The position numbers and the translations under genes are program-made. The notes beneath the pieces are model-generated. The model was not told the DNA's origin. It did no database searches and saw only the letters and a program-made list of their open reading frames with translations. A stretch of DNA of 64,000 nt from Symbiodinium natans (Eukaryota; Sar; Dinophyceae; Suessiales; Symbiodiniaceae), in the NCBI GenBank assembly GCA_905221605.1, contig CAJNDS010000349.1:81001-145000 (forward strand). The letters are read 5' to 3'. This document shows positions 38,671-49,828 of this stretch, in pieces; position 1 is the first letter of the stretch, and every line of letters starts with the position of its first letter.

Positions 38671-40391
38671 AATTGTGTCCTTGTTAAGCTCACCTAGGAG
38701 CTTGCGGGCATCACTGCCAAGGGCGTGAGAGAAACCAGCAACCAACACACCCTTGTCATCAAACAGGAGACCGCCCACGCCGCAAGGCAGTACGGGATCG
38801 TCTTTCGAGTAGGAAGCATCAGTGAAGACATACCTCGAGGACGGCCGCTTTCCAACATGTCGACAAGGGAGCTGAATGCGTCGATGCACTCAGCCGGCAG
38901 GTCGGGAGGGGCACACCCATGGGCGTACTCCGAGAGCTGTTGCAAGCAAAATTTGCTCTGGCGTCCAAACAGCTGTCCACTTGCAAACTGAAGTTTTCCT
39001 CTCAGCTTGAGAGCTTGAGGCACACTCATGCTCCGGTCCTTCTGGGCCTGCTTCATTGTCTCAACGAGGAGATGAACTCTCTTCTCCGTATTGCAAATAG
39101 TCACACGACCCAAGTGGGCACTTGATAGCACTATGTCTACCCCTAATGCACAAAAGGCCTCGGCAAACGGTACATCCTTCTTTCCACCCTGGGCGAGGTC
39201 CCATCCCAACAAGGTGAAGAGCAAGGTGATTGTTTGGTGCACATTGGCCACCTGTGAGCCTTTAGCAACCGACACAAAGTCATCAAAGTAGTGGGACCAG
39301 CAAAGGGCGAAAAAGAATGCACCAAGGTGCCAAATCGAATTAACGGTTCTCAGAAAAGTCGACACCGACTTGACAGCCCCGAAAGGGAGGGCATGTAGCT
39401 GGAACACTACTACCCTCTTCAGGTCAGGATCCCACAACCCAATGTACGAGGCCCAGGCCCCTGTAGGGTCCAGAGCCAATTGCCTGTAGGCACTGACCAG
39501 GTCATAGAACCTTCCCTTGAGACTACAACCTGGCTGCACTCGCATCAGAGACAGGCACATGCCTGCGATGACGTCAACGGTCTGGGGGCGCACAGTCTCC
39601 AATGTCTCGACGGAGCTATTGATTCCTGACCCTGAGAAGTCGTCAATCAACCTGATCTTCCCATCCTGCTCGATCCCGAACCTTCGAGACACGATGGCAT
39701 CAGGTGGTAGCTGGTCCACCTCGATGGGACCCGACAACCAGCCCCTATCGCGCTCCTCAAGGGTTTTCGTTTGGACCTCGCGATCGAGGGACTCCCCCTG
39801 GGACTTGATAGTGGACAACAGGGCTGCCCTAGAGGTGGGGGCATCTCTTTTGAGCTGCTCAACCGTGACCGACGCCGGCTTGAACTTTGGGGCAAACACA
39901 CCTGTATCAGGCACCGGGCCTCCCAGGTTAGTACCTGAGATCACTTCATCAAATATGGCCACATCATCAAAGAGGAGACGCTTAGGCTTGAGGATCGTCG
40001 AGACCTGTTTGTGCATAGACGCCTTCAGTGCATCTTCCTCACTTCTGAGGTCTTGTGCAAGTTTGAGCCACTTTGCAAACTGTCGCGCCCTCAACCCGCA
40101 CAGCTCCGACTCTGTCATCGAGGCATGGGTGCACACCGCATCCTTGAGAACCTGTGGCAAGGCGACCTCGAGAGTTCTGGGATGGCCAGCCTTGACTGCC
40201 TCACGGACAAACTGTTCCGGGGAAAAGGGAATACCCCAAACAAGCTCATTCCAGAGCTCAGAACCAGCACTACAAAAAAAAAAAAAAAAGGAAGCAAAAA
40301 AAAAAAGGGAAGCAAAAAAAACGCCCTCCGTAGCTGGGCCTCGGCTGGCACCGAGCGCTCGGGGCAGACGGCCACGTGTGGCAGTGGCCAC
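38671..40391 (-). pseudogene. X RT and RNase H, N-terminal part
   Basis: The frame from 40391 becomes recognisable after the poly-Phe stretch: WNELVWGIPFSPEQFVREAV, ILKPKRLLFDDVAIFDE, then RFGIEQDGKIRLIDDFSGSG (RT fingers). Motif A is FYDLVSAYRQLAL and motif C is HYFDDFVSVAKG. RNase H begins YVFTDASYSKDDPV and GVGGLLFDDKG and reaches GELNKDTI at the E2 junction. The first 40 residues of the open frame (MATATRGRLPRALG) are an artefact of the poly-T slip. The enzyme is RNA-dependent DNA polymerase plus RNase H of a DIRS-type element. Broken by E2 and by the homopolymer frameshift. Confidence 0.8.
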
Positions 40392-41063
40392 GGGTCCTTA
40401 AGGCGGGCACGCAGGGGGACGGGACAAGAGACATGCGGAGGGATTCTTACCCGCAAAATGCGAGCATGTTCGGGCACACGGGGCCCCGTCACAGAGGCCT
40501 TCGGCTGACTGCCGACTTGGCCACAGACAAGCGACAGCTGGAGGCCTGCAGGCGAGAGCGGTCGGGGCGGGCAAGCCTGAAAGAAAGCTTGGGCCAGAGC
40601 ACGGGCCAGTGGCAGTGGATATGCAGCTTCCAATGAAGTAGAAAATCCGTTAGGCGCGTCCGGCGCCACCCCCCACGGCAGGTGACGTTGGGCGCATGAG
40701 TGCCCTGGGCAGGACTTGCAGATGCCGTCAAATGCACCCCGAGTATACGCAATAGCCGTCCACTTGGGACGACGGCTGCCATATGCGCAACTTTGGAACG
40801 CAGTGAACTGAAAGAGGTGCGCGATTCGTGCAAACATGGAAGTGCGCCAGTAGAAGCTTTGCCTGGGGTTCTCCACCCCGATAACAAGGTCGCGAGAAGC
40901 AGCTTCAAGGACCAGGTCGGACACACAGTCGTAAAGCTGATTTGCCAAGGTGACCCGGAGAAGGGCCTGCCCACCCAGCTGCGGTAATCCGTTCGGAAAC
41001 TTTTCCGAGCGGAGAGGAGGGGGTCCAGGAACACCTTTAATTTCCCTTGCGCGGCTGGCAGTC
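40115..41063 (-). pseudogene. X C5-methyltransferase-like domain, C-terminal half
   Basis: Read from the LINE2 junction, the frame gives TASRAREIKGVPGPPPLR, then FPNGLPQLGGQ, LANQLYDCV and the ENP motif VENPRQSFYW. This continues PPCGTASR from piece 2 in the same frame. After about 40320 the frame runs into the poly-T tract (40274-40321), beyond which RT is in another frame. Confidence 0.75.
40274..40321 (-). repeat. Homopolymer cluster (A16, A11, A8) in X pol
   Basis: A runs at 40274-40289, 40296-40306 and 40314-40321 on the plus strand encode poly-Phe in element sense. The methyltransferase frame upstream and the RT frame downstream differ, so the slip lies here. Confidence 0.85.
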
Positions 41064-41254
41064 TTTTTGACTTTGAAGACGCGGGCGAGTCAAGCTCCAC
41101 CAAGCGCGCATGTGGCACTGAACAAGCCTGGTTTTCAGGCCCGGTCACTTCAAATAACTGTACTATGTACATTCAACCACCGGCACGTGTGCCTGCGTGG
41201 CTACCCCGACACGGGTGTCTGCGGGCAGTCAGCGAAAAAGACACGAAGAAAGTA

Positions 41255-42910
41255 TCACACACGAGTGAGACAAACTACGTAACTGCCACGTTCAATCAGC
41301 TCAGCATCAGACTTGCGAATCTTCCGTGCCCTGACACCATCATCCGTCAGGTAGGAAACGTCATCGGCAAACCAAAGCAGAGTACGATAGTGCCCCATAT
41401 CTGCACGTTCCCCCATATGAAGGATCACGGCCTGTACCATGAAGGGAACCAGCTGCACTCCATCTGTCGTCTGAACAGGAAGCATGTACCTGCGCTCAAC
41501 AGAAATGTGTCCATTGTATCGCGTAACAATATCAGAGTTGCGTCGAAACCGCTGCAATGCAAAGCAAACATGAGTCTCATGGGAAGCAATGCAAGCACAC
41601 GCAGTTTGTTCGCCCCAGATCTGCGACGGCCGACGATGCCAAAAGTCCAGACACTGCTGTAGTGTGTAGCTCTCTGCAGCACCTGGCACATGCAGCGGAA
41701 TGAAGCCCCATCCTGTGTCCTCCAACTCATACCGATCGGCAATCCAAGTGCCCGACTGCCACTGTCCAACCCAAGAGGAGCGCTCCCCTTGTCGAAGAAT
41801 ATGCATGAGAAATTCCGTGACATCATGCTGAACAGTTGGCCTGCTCCATCCCTGCATCAAAGACCTCCAATCAAACAGGGATGCAATGTGGTGCAGACTT
41901 TTGGATTCCAAGCCTTGAAGTTTCTTCAGCCCCTGTAGAAGCTTGTTGGTGCCCACCTGTGCCAGTTTGGATCTGAGCCAGTACAGACACGCATAAACCG
42001 CCGAGTTGACATAACACTGCTGGTTGGGATTGCGGAACCTCAATTTGAGGATAGCCAAGCCGACAGCTTCTCCGCCGCCGGTGGTCGCCGAAGACGTTGC
42101 TGGCGTAGTCTGGTGGCCGCCAGACCCCACGCCTGCAGGTCCACCCATGAGGTGAGCATCCGATGCAGAGGCGTGCCTTCCTCCCGCAGGCTCACGTCGA
42201 TCAGAAACGCCACACTGTGGCCGGACATGTCCTCCGTCAGCGGTCTTACGTTCTGAAAGCGCGTCAAGGCCCCCGGGTGCGCGATCATCGAGATGGTCTC
42301 CGTCACCTGATTGATGAAGACTTCCTGGGGCACGGCAGGTCGGGTCTCGTCCAGCTCCAGGCTCTCCGTTTGTGGGTTCCAGACCACATTCCCCCCGGTC
42401 GTTCAACCACTTCAGCTCGCGCAGCTTGCTTTGTGCCTCCGCACTGTCCTTGGCCTTGAGGGCCCTGGCTTGAGCTCGTTGAGCAAGCATACCATCATCG
42501 TGACTCGGAGCGGTTTGTCCAGCTGCTGTGGTTCCTCGGCTTTGATACGCTTCCACTCCGCACTGATTTATGAACATCACCGGGAGCATGCATTCCGGCT
42601 GATCGGTGTTCTTCATCGTCATCAGAAAGCCTGTGTCCAGCTGGATGCGGCTCACCTGGTCGACATGCTGTAGAGTCAGAGAGGACAGAAGGGCTACCAC
42701 CTCCTTGAGCTGCAGATCCTTGCCGTCCTTCTTCTTCCCTTTTCCTCCACCTTTCCCACCACCCTTTCCCTTGCTCGAGTTGGAGCTTTCGTCCTGCGTT
42801 CGTCGTCTTTTGGGCCTGGCCGCTGCGCTGGACTGTCCCTCCACCACCTCTGCCGGCTTCCCCCGAGAAGCTGGCCGAAGACTGCCGAAGAGTTCCATCT
42901 CCTGCTTCAC
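41255..42910 (-). pseudogene. LINE2 Gag-like block and ubiquitin-specific protease
   Basis: The frame from 42910 starts MKQEMELFGSLRP, then a basic Gly/Lys tract (GGGKGGGKGKKKDGKD) and LQLKEVVALLSSLTLQH, homologous to the LINE1 Gag-like block. The second half of that block is in another frame (42387-42040, VFINQVTETISMIAHPG). The 42910 frame then resumes with the USP: Cys box RFRNPNQQCYVNSAVYACLY, then RPTVQHDVTEFLMHILRQ, then the His box MGERADMGHYRTLLWFADD. It ends ...RGSYVVCLTRV at 41255. Both USP catalytic boxes are in one frame here, unlike LINE1. Cysteine-type deubiquitination is the family reaction; whether it acts on host ubiquitin is unknown. Confidence 0.72.
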
Positions 42911-44426
42911 CGGATCCTGTCACTGCCAAGGGTGATCCCTCTTTGCAATGTCCCACAAGGAGTAGTGACATGTACATCAGCTGAAGCAGAACGGAACAGG
43001 AGCCTGCATGTTGAGGCCGGTCAACAACCGCTGCACCACACACTTGGCACGGGGACTGTATGGCTTGTCTCCACAGTTTTTGATGTTGTTTGATAGTAGC
43101 CTCATGTTGCAGAAATGAAGTGCCATGCTCTTTGCGAATATGTGAGCGAACTCCATTCGTTGCCACGATCCATTGGTAACACACTGCACAGCGCTGCTTG
43201 AGCTCAGCACACAAAGCTTTGTCTTGCAGGAGACCAGCCCAACCCTGTTGCTGTATGCAACTGACAACTTCCGGACGCTCCAAAGCAGGCCTTTGTTCAG
43301 TGATGAGCATCGCCTTCACCGCAGCATCCACCTGTCCTTGTTGAAGAGCCGGACAGCCTTGCCTGGCCACATGTCTGGAAAGAGTGTTCCACTTAGAAAA
43401 CTTTTCCCCACAATGTCGACAGATTGGCATGCCGTTGATGCCGTGCTCGTTTTTGGTCACATCAACTCGGGCCTTGATGATTCCATGCGCCTTTCCCTCA
43501 TGCGTCTTCAAGTCATGTAGCGTTCCGAAGCGAAGATCACACTGGCTACAAGCAAAGGCCATCGCCGCATCCTTAGAGGGCTCCGCTCTGGACTTGGCCA
43601 CATACGCCTCAGGTAGAGCCGTCTCAATCGCTGTAGCAAACGCCAAGATGGAGACTCTATCAAAGCACGGCGGGTCTAGGGTCTGATCCTTCAGCCTGGC
43701 ACATAGAGTGCCACTTCGCCTTCGAACCATATGCATACTGTCCGGCAAATCATACTTGCTGAGAAACGCATGATCTGAGAGCCCATCCACATGTCTAGCC
43801 GAGCCGAAGATTCCACGTAGATGTCTCAGGGTTTGCACATGCAACATCTTGGCACCTTCCGATGTGACCCCAACTGCCTCCAAGGCGTACAATTGCGCTG
43901 TCTGTACCATGACCTGCCACAGACGATATCGCACCAACGTGAGTACCCGCTTGGCATGCAGGATCTTGCGAAGCCTGTCGTGGTGGCCTGCCGCCACCCC
44001 CAGCCTGTGCTTCAGGGTCTCCAGCTCAAAGTTGTTGTAAGACAGGACCGCCCCAAGATAGGCAAAGGACTCAGCAACCGGCACCCTGTCATCTGTTCCA
44101 CCTCCAAAGTGAAAGTGGCGCACTTGGTGCTTGTCTTTCCGAACGAAGCGACGAACCCACTTTTTCGCCTGCGTGCCCCGCACAGTGATGAGGAATGCAC
44201 TTTTCTCTGGGTTGGCCTGCATACCCAGTCGTCGGAGAACAGCAAAGATATTTTGAACATCCTGTCTCATCTTTTGCATATGTTCAACTTTAGAAAACTC
44301 CCATTTGTAGTGCATGTCATCTGCGTACAAGGTGCCATTGCTGGCAGTCCAGCCACTTCCATTCTCAGCATCCAAGGCCTTCGCCAAGTAAGCGGTAAAC
44401 AACCCCCAGAGATACGGCGACAGCAC
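42495..44426 (-). pseudogene. LINE2 RT C-terminal part and zinc fingers
   Basis: LSPYLWGLFTAYLAKALDAE, then the catalytic LYADDMHYKW (YADD), then thumb-like sequence. C2H2 fingers follow: CSQCDLRFGTLHDLKTH, CRHCGEKFSKWNTLSRH, CAVCYQWIVATNGVRSHI, and CQVCGAAVVDRPQHAGSC. After about 42960 this frame is out of phase with the Gag-like block, the same +1 relation as in LINE1. Confidence 0.72.
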
Positions 44427-44487
44427 ATCCCCTTGACGAACACCACACTGAAGGTCAATGTGTTGGGCCTCCGGACTGCCGCGACTC

Positions 44488-44886
44488 CTAATTAATGCGA
44501 TATCGACCCTGTTGATGCCACTGCATGATCAGCGCCTGCTCGTCAGCTGTGAGATCGGTGGTGGACAGAATTTCCTGTAACACACTACGGGGCAACAAAT
44601 CGAAGGCCTTCGATAAATCAATGCTCAGCTGGGCCCCTCCCACACAGTCCTTAGAAACTGCCCCCGCAAACTTGTCGTGAATTGTCATGGTCTGCTGCCT
44701 GACCAAACGTCTGACAGAGGAGCAATGTGCAGCCACCCGCGCTATCGCCTCCACCATACTGCGCCCTCGAACGTAGGCATACTGAGGAAGTGCATGCATG
44801 GCCTCCAGGAAGGATGGTGTAATCCGCCACTTCATAACGGTCGTGATCGCCTTGGACGCCGCCGACTGTAGAGCAATGGGACGCAA
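44488..44886 (-). pseudogene. LINE2 RT N-terminal part
   Basis: LRPIALQSAASKAITTVMKW, YVRGRSMVEAIARVAAH, then LSIDLSKAFDLLPR (motif A Asp). It stops at 44488 because of a slip at ATTAATTAG. The next frame continues CGVRQGDVLSPYLW. Confidence 0.72.
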
Positions 44887-46003
44887 GTCCTTGGGCTGCT
44901 TTATGGTCTTTCCAGACCGCTTTGCGAGCTTTCAACTGTCGAAGAGCCTGGTAGAGTTCCTCCTGACGAATGGCAATTCCCTCTTGTAGAGTCCAGGCTT
45001 GCTGCTTCACGGTGGACCTGCCGTAGATGGTGTTCCAGTAGGCCGCCAAAGCCTTGTCCTCCTGCTCAGGCGTCATGATGCATCCCTGCTCATCACGCAA
45101 TTGAACCCGCTCCATAGGCCTCCGAGGGGCCAAAGTCGTAACGACACGGAAGAAGCGATAAGCATCCTTGGCATCCCGCGCCTTCTCGGCCTCCTCCAGC
45201 TGTTGAGTCCAGTGCTTTCGCCGTCTCTGCCGACTGGCCTTTTTGAGCTCCTTCACCCGCAGACGTAGTTGCTTCTTGAGTCTCCATATTTGAAACGCCT
45301 TGCGCAGTAGTGGCAAGGGTGCAATGCGTGTTGCATCAATCGCCCGCCTTATCGTCCATGTCCGCTCCAAATCCTGCTGCACCTCCGGATTTTGCCATTG
45401 TAGGCTGGAAGTCGCTTGCTTGGCCGGAAAGGTTTCAGCATACAGTTGACGGAGCAGTGCCTCCACTCGACTGGGCGGGGGCCCAGAATAAAGCAGCGGT
45501 AGGTGAGGCACCAGCGCCTGTTTCAGCCGATCTTGCTCAGGCCCCGGTTGACAGGCACGCACCAAGGCAAGCTTGTCGTATTGAAAGTTGCTGACCTCAC
45601 GGGAGCGGAGGTTCCGCCATGAGGCGAGGTCAATCCTCCCAATCAGGGCAAGGTGTCTGCTACCCTCCCGCCACGAAGCAAAGTGTAGCTGAGGCATCGT
45701 CTCAGATTTGTGTCCTTTGGCCGTGTTGGATCGCGTCAGGATGTAGTCGACACGTGATCTGCTTCCTTGGTGGTCAAGATACGTCGCCTCATGTTTCCAG
45801 GTATTCATAGCATGCAAGGAGTGGGCACGCAACAGATTTTGGAAAGTGGATTGGTCCCTGGCCGGGGCACGGGAGTGCCCTTTCCATTGAAATGTACAAC
45901 CCACAAAGGGCGCATCCTGCTGGAGGTCCGTGTTGAAATCGCCAGCAACGCATAAGAAATGACGGGCCGGTACTGACGTCAGAAACTTACCAGCGCTGTC
46001 CAA
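44651..46003 (-). pseudogene. LINE2 AP-endonuclease C-terminal part and linker
   Basis: Endonuclease strands LCVAGDFNTDL and SRVDYILTRS are clear. They are followed by a charged linker and by the start of the RT region (EDKALAAYWNTIYGRS..). The RT-proximal end (after KAVWK) leaves the frame near 44920. Confidence 0.7.
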
Positions 46004-47186
46004 ACAGCAGCACGTTTCTCATAGACATACTGTGATTCTGAAACCTTAGAAGGTACATCGACACACACGACATTGAGTAGGCGTCCTTGCTTGTCATCTT
46101 TGACGGGCATTTGAACCTGAAGAATGCGGCCAACTCGAATTTCTCTGGTTCTCAGGACTGCCGCGTCCGCATATGCTGTATTCACAAGGACAGCAACTCC
46201 CTGTCCTGATACAGGCTCCGCCCCCGAGCTAAGCCACGACCAGTGCGGAAGAACGTAATCGCTCGTGAGCCTCCAGGTTTCCTGCACGCAGATGATGTCT
46301 ATATTGGCTATGGTGGTCTCTGTCTCCAACCATCGGCAGAATTCATCGTATAGTTCCAGCGCAATGCCCCCCAGATTAACACTCAGGATATTGACCGAGC
46401 CAGCTCGTCTGGGAGGTATCGCTTCATGAAGACATTCGTCGCCCTTCTGAGGCGGCCACCTCGGAAGCTGAAGCTGCGGAACCTTGCTTGGCTTTCTGCT
46501 CATTTGGCAAGAGAGAGACACCCCGGCTGAAGAAATTTTCTGAGCCTGCAAGGCTCTGGCAGTCATCCATTTGCCTCGATACCATGTGGCCCCATTGGGA
46601 CCAGCTCGTGTCGCCCGAAGACATGCACGACGATAAGCACGCTTCTGGGCCACTGACTTCGTAACATGCTTTCCGTCTGGCTTTGCAACCATCTCGGAGC
46701 CTGTCACAGCAAGTGAACTTGCTCCCGCCGGATCGACGGAAGATCCGACCACCCTCGCTCCTTGGGCCCCCACCACAATCCACCACCAAAGAAAGAGCCA
46801 CAGGAACCACCGAAGTGGTCCTCGACCCATAGCTGGACAGGGACCCATGTCGGACTTGGGACCGACATGACTCGAACTTTGTATACGTCCAGGAGGTAGG
46901 ACAGCACAGTGTGAATGCAGATCGAACAAAGATAGTGACTGCTGTTCGTGCCTGGAGGACGTCGGCATATGGAGTACAGTCTCGGAATAGAAAGACACGA
47001 TAAGGAAAAGGCTGCGCCAACAGTCGATCCACCAAGTACTGAAATGCCACATCAACATGACAAGCAGCTGACAAGACCACACGAAGGGATATTTGCTCGG
47101 TGTCTGTGTCTCACGACTTTCCGGACTAACTGGCCGCACCCTGGTCATATGGCGTAGGCGTCGTCGCCTGTAGCATCCCACCCACA
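45979..47186 (-). pseudogene. LINE2 5' region and AP-endonuclease N-terminal part
   Basis: The frame is open from inside the X flank, so the usable starts are ATGs inside LINE2, probably near 46845 (MGPCPAMGRG). The region after it has a hydrophobic segment (WFLWLFLWWWIVVGAQG) resembling a signal anchor, then a basic stretch (SVAQKRAYRRACLRATRAG). The endonuclease begins VNILSVNLGGI and shows IDIICVQETW (catalytic Glu motif). Frame lost near 45990; it resumes as GKFLTSVPARHFLC. Confidence 0.65.
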
Positions 47187-47215
47187 TGCGAACCGTCCCC
47201 CACTTCACATGGGAA

Positions 47216-48208
47216 GCGGCTGGCAGTCCCACACGGTGGAGCGAACCAAATGCCCACGCAGTTGGGCATGGCAAGCCAACGTCGAACCAACTCGACGCCT
47301 TCTGCAGTACACAAGTCGACAAGATGAACATGACAGGCGGCGCCGGGCATGCGTTTATGGTCAACAGCGACGGCATCAAACCCAAGTTGCTTGAGGCAGG
47401 CCGAGAGCCTGGACATGCCGGAAAAGACCTCAATAATGAACGGGGGCCTGGAGGACGTCTCACTGGCAGACGGAGCGGGCACCGGCGTAGGCTCCGGCGC
47501 GTCGCTCATGACTACCAGGACAACACGACGGCCCTGCCATGGTTCAGTCATGTGCCAGTGATCTTTGGCAGGCAGCTCGAGACAGCCATCCTCGAAATTG
47601 AGCACACGTCCCTGGACCGGAGAGCCTTGGACAGGCCGAACGTCGTGCCCGGGGCCCTCACACCACACACCGCCCCCAGAGAAGCTGGAGAGCTTGAACA
47701 CCAGATTGGGGGTCGGTCCATTGTGGGAATCACGATGAGGCTCAGTGGGGATGTCACAAAATATGGCCAGAGAAGTGAAAACCGCAGCCGGCCGTCGTTG
47801 CCGAACGAACGCACAGAGGACCTGCGTGACCTTTGGGAAACGAGAAACATTGGCCCGAAGGCCCAGCACACCCCCTCTCCGGAACATACCAGTGAAAAAC
47901 GAGCTGCCCGACGCAGCCTTGTGGGGAGCCTCGTGCGGAAGAAGCTCCCACAGGGAGAGCACAGAATGAGATCCAATGAGTTGGCCCTGCAAAAGTTGCT
48001 CAGCAAGTTCTTCAGGGTCATTGCAAGCAGCACATGAATTAAGCTGGGAGGTTGGCTCAGGAGCGAGGGAAACTGGGGGCTCAGCCTTGTGCACAGATTG
48101 ACTGACCACAACGGGAGCCGCAGATCCAGTTTCCCCAGGTGGCGGAACGGCTGTCAACACGGGCTCGTCCGAAGTTGAGCCAGCAAGCCCCGCCTCCAGC
48201 ACTGACTG
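47216..48208 (-). pseudogene. X Pol N-terminus: 2OG-oxygenase-like and MTase-like, cut by LINE2
   Basis: In frame with Gag across UGA 48209-48211; the first start-like codon is the GTG at 48202. Numbering from 48202: GGVLGLRANVSRF, then H156-x-D158 in EPHRDSHNG, KLSSFSGGGVW, distal His near 217 in HWHMTEPW, and QGRRVVLVV with an Arg near 225. This is the 2OG-Fe(II) oxygenase pattern. IIEVFSGMSRLSACL (motif I, about 258) and FAPPCGTASR (about 320-329) are the methyltransferase. LINE2 then interrupts; the rest is at 41063. Order is oxygenase then methyltransferase, as in E2. Confidence 0.75.
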
Positions 48209-48211
48209 TCA
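48209..48211 (-). other. X Gag/Pol UGA junction (UGA CAG)
   Basis: Gag (49390) and Pol (48202) are in phase, with this one stop codon between them. Confidence 0.78.
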
Positions 48212-49390
48212 CTCCTTGTGATCCCGGATAGGGTGCGGTTGGAAACACTTGCAACACAGGTGCTTGCGGGGGCACGTGGCTGCGGAACACTTGCACTTGT
48301 CCCCATGCAGATTGTAATCGAAACATAAGGGCTCACCCGTGGGAGCATTGGCCACACCCCCTTTCTGGAGGACGCGAGCGGTGAGGGAATACTTGCCCTT
48401 GCCTTTGCCACCTCCCTTGGGGCCACCCTTGGTCTTTTTGTCCCCAGGCTCGAGCTTTCGCTTGAGCTCGCGGCGCTCCTTGTTTCCATTGCCTTGCTTT
48501 TGTGGAAGCGGCATCCAGGCCATTAAGACATGGTAGCTTTCAAGCGCCGAGATTAACGCATCATCCATCGGGAAGCTTCCATCTGTGGCTGCGCGCGGTT
48601 GGACTCCCAGTTCAATCAGGCGAACAAACACTTGTCGATCGGCTTCCACCAACTGTGCAACAGAGCAACGCGCAAAACCCGGAGGAGGCTCCCTGTGAAG
48701 ATTGCTGAACAGGCGGGAGATGTACTTCTCGTAGGCATTGAAGGAGAGGCACTGGGCAAACACATAGGCAATGCCCCTGCGACGAAGTGCCTCTTGAACT
48801 TGCAACGCGCTATGAGTTGGCATACTCATGGCATCATCCGTTTCTTTGATCACTAGTTTGGAACTTTCAAGTTCCAGCTGGCGGGATGCACCTTTGGAGT
48901 GGGTGACTTCGTGCGTTCTCGACACACAACGATCAGGGCTGAGGTACTTCAACTGATTGGCAGATTCCTGCCTGACGCAGTCTTCCAAGACACATCTCCC
49001 GGGTTCCATGCCTCCTTCAATGAGCACACCCGGAAGCCGACCTCTGAGGTGTTGCAAACGCCTGTCCCGTTCCGCCTCCGGCATTTTCCTGGAGGCTCCT
49101 TCTGGATCGGAAACTTGCAGGCGCAAGTCAGCCAACACCAAGGTTTGCGCCTCGAAGACTAGGCGGCGTATGCAGGCCCTGCCAGCCGCATTGGCTCCAG
49201 GTGTGGTAGTAGTGCAGAAGGCATTGAAGGCTGACTCAGGAATGACCTGGCCAGGCTGGCCCACAGCATAAGCCAGCTGACCCAGGCTAGTGAACCCACC
49301 AACCCGAAGCTCTGCTAGCACAGCATCGGGGCATTTGATCTCGCGGGCGCGCTGGAGGAAGTGGGCCTCAGACTCAATCAAGGAAGACAT
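48209..49390 (-). CDS. X Gag-like protein
   Basis: An intact 393-aa frame from ATG 49390 (MSSLIESEAHFLQRA). Conserved core VGGFTSLGQLAYAVGQPGQ and RRLVFEAQTLVLADL. Middle: RRRGIAYVFAQCLSFNAYEKYI and VAQLVEADRQVFVRL. A basic Lys/Gly tract (KKTKGGPKGGGKGKGK) leads to the Cys/His knuckle CFDYNLHGDKCKC..CPRKHLCCKC. It ends HPIRDHKE at UGA 48209. Inferred RNA-binding structural protein. Although X is broken elsewhere, this gene carries no visible lesion. Confidence 0.82.
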   Translation of the reverse strand: MSSLIESEAHFLQRAREIKCPDAVLAELRVGGFTSLGQLAYAVGQPGQVIPESAFNAFCTTTTPGANAAGRACIRRLVFEAQTLVLADLRLQVSDPEGASRKMPEAERDRRLQHLRGRLPGVLIEGGMEPGRCVLEDCVRQESANQLKYLSPDRCVSRTHEVTHSKGASRQLELESSKLVIKETDDAMSMPTHSALQVQEALRRRGIAYVFAQCLSFNAYEKYISRLFSNLHREPPPGFARCSVAQLVEADRQVFVRLIELGVQPRAATDGSFPMDDALISALESYHVLMAWMPLPQKQGNGNKERRELKRKLEPGDKKTKGGPKGGGKGKGKYSLTARVLQKGGVANAPTGEPLCFDYNLHGDKCKCSAATCPRKHLCCKCFQPHPIRDHKE

Positions 49391-49828
49391 GGCACAGGAA
49401 GCTACGCTGTCCAGTCGAAGAAGAAATCACACCTGATCATCGCCAATGTGCAACATGGTAGAAGACGCAGTACAAACACCACACACACTAAGTACCACAA
49501 GTAACATGTCCGCTCTCTACTACTGCGAGCCTGGGGTTGAAACATCACATTCACAACGCAACACACACATGCTGCATGCGTGGCCCCTGGGCCCCTATTG
49601 CCTATAAAGCCCCTTGGCCAGGCATTGGCACCATGTGCCACAAGGCTCATAAGGGACCATGTCCTTGCCTTGAATCCAACAATCCGACATCTAGTCGGCA
49701 ACAGCACACACTGCAGCTCACATTTCCTCACATTAGCCCCTGGGCACACATGTCGCTACCATGTAGCAAACTCTTTTCTTCACCATAGCGATCGGAAACG
49801 ATCACAAACTTCCTCCAACCACACCGCA
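49391..49828 (-). other. X spacer between YR and Gag
   Basis: No supported ORF or repeat; equivalent to the E1 and E2 spacers. Confidence 0.4.

Larger units (their letters stand above)
38671..41063 (-). mobile_element. Element X, piece 3
   Basis: Second half of the methyltransferase, RT and the start of RNase H. Bounded by E2 on the left and LINE2 on the right. The 13 bases 41051-41063 (gcggctggcagtc) are the LINE2 target duplication. Confidence 0.87.
41064..47215 (-). mobile_element. LINE2: non-LTR retrotransposon with USP domain, inserted in X
   Basis: 6,152 bp, minus strand, flanked by a 13-bp target-site duplication gcggctggcagtc (41051-41063 and 47216-47228). Its 3' end in element sense is ...caaagtcAAAAA, a short A tail. 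Domain order equals LINE1: APE, RT, zinc fingers, Gag-like block, USP. Frameshifts near 45990, 44920, 44490, 42930 and in the Gag-like block make it a decayed copy. Excision restores the X methyltransferase frame. Confidence 0.92.

Noticed and set aside
40274-40321. Poly(A) tail of a processed gene copy
   Set aside because: The A runs are inside the X Pol gene and coding sequence continues on both sides in the X order.
40489-41172. A 227-aa frame beginning MYIVQLFEVTG in element X
   Set aside because: It is a shadow of the methyltransferase frame (TASRAREIKG..VENPRQSFYW), which matches E2 and E1.
45979-46003. GTAAGT at the LINE2 endonuclease break, read as an intron donor
   Set aside because: No acceptor follows nearby and the other frame continues immediately. 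A small indel is simpler.
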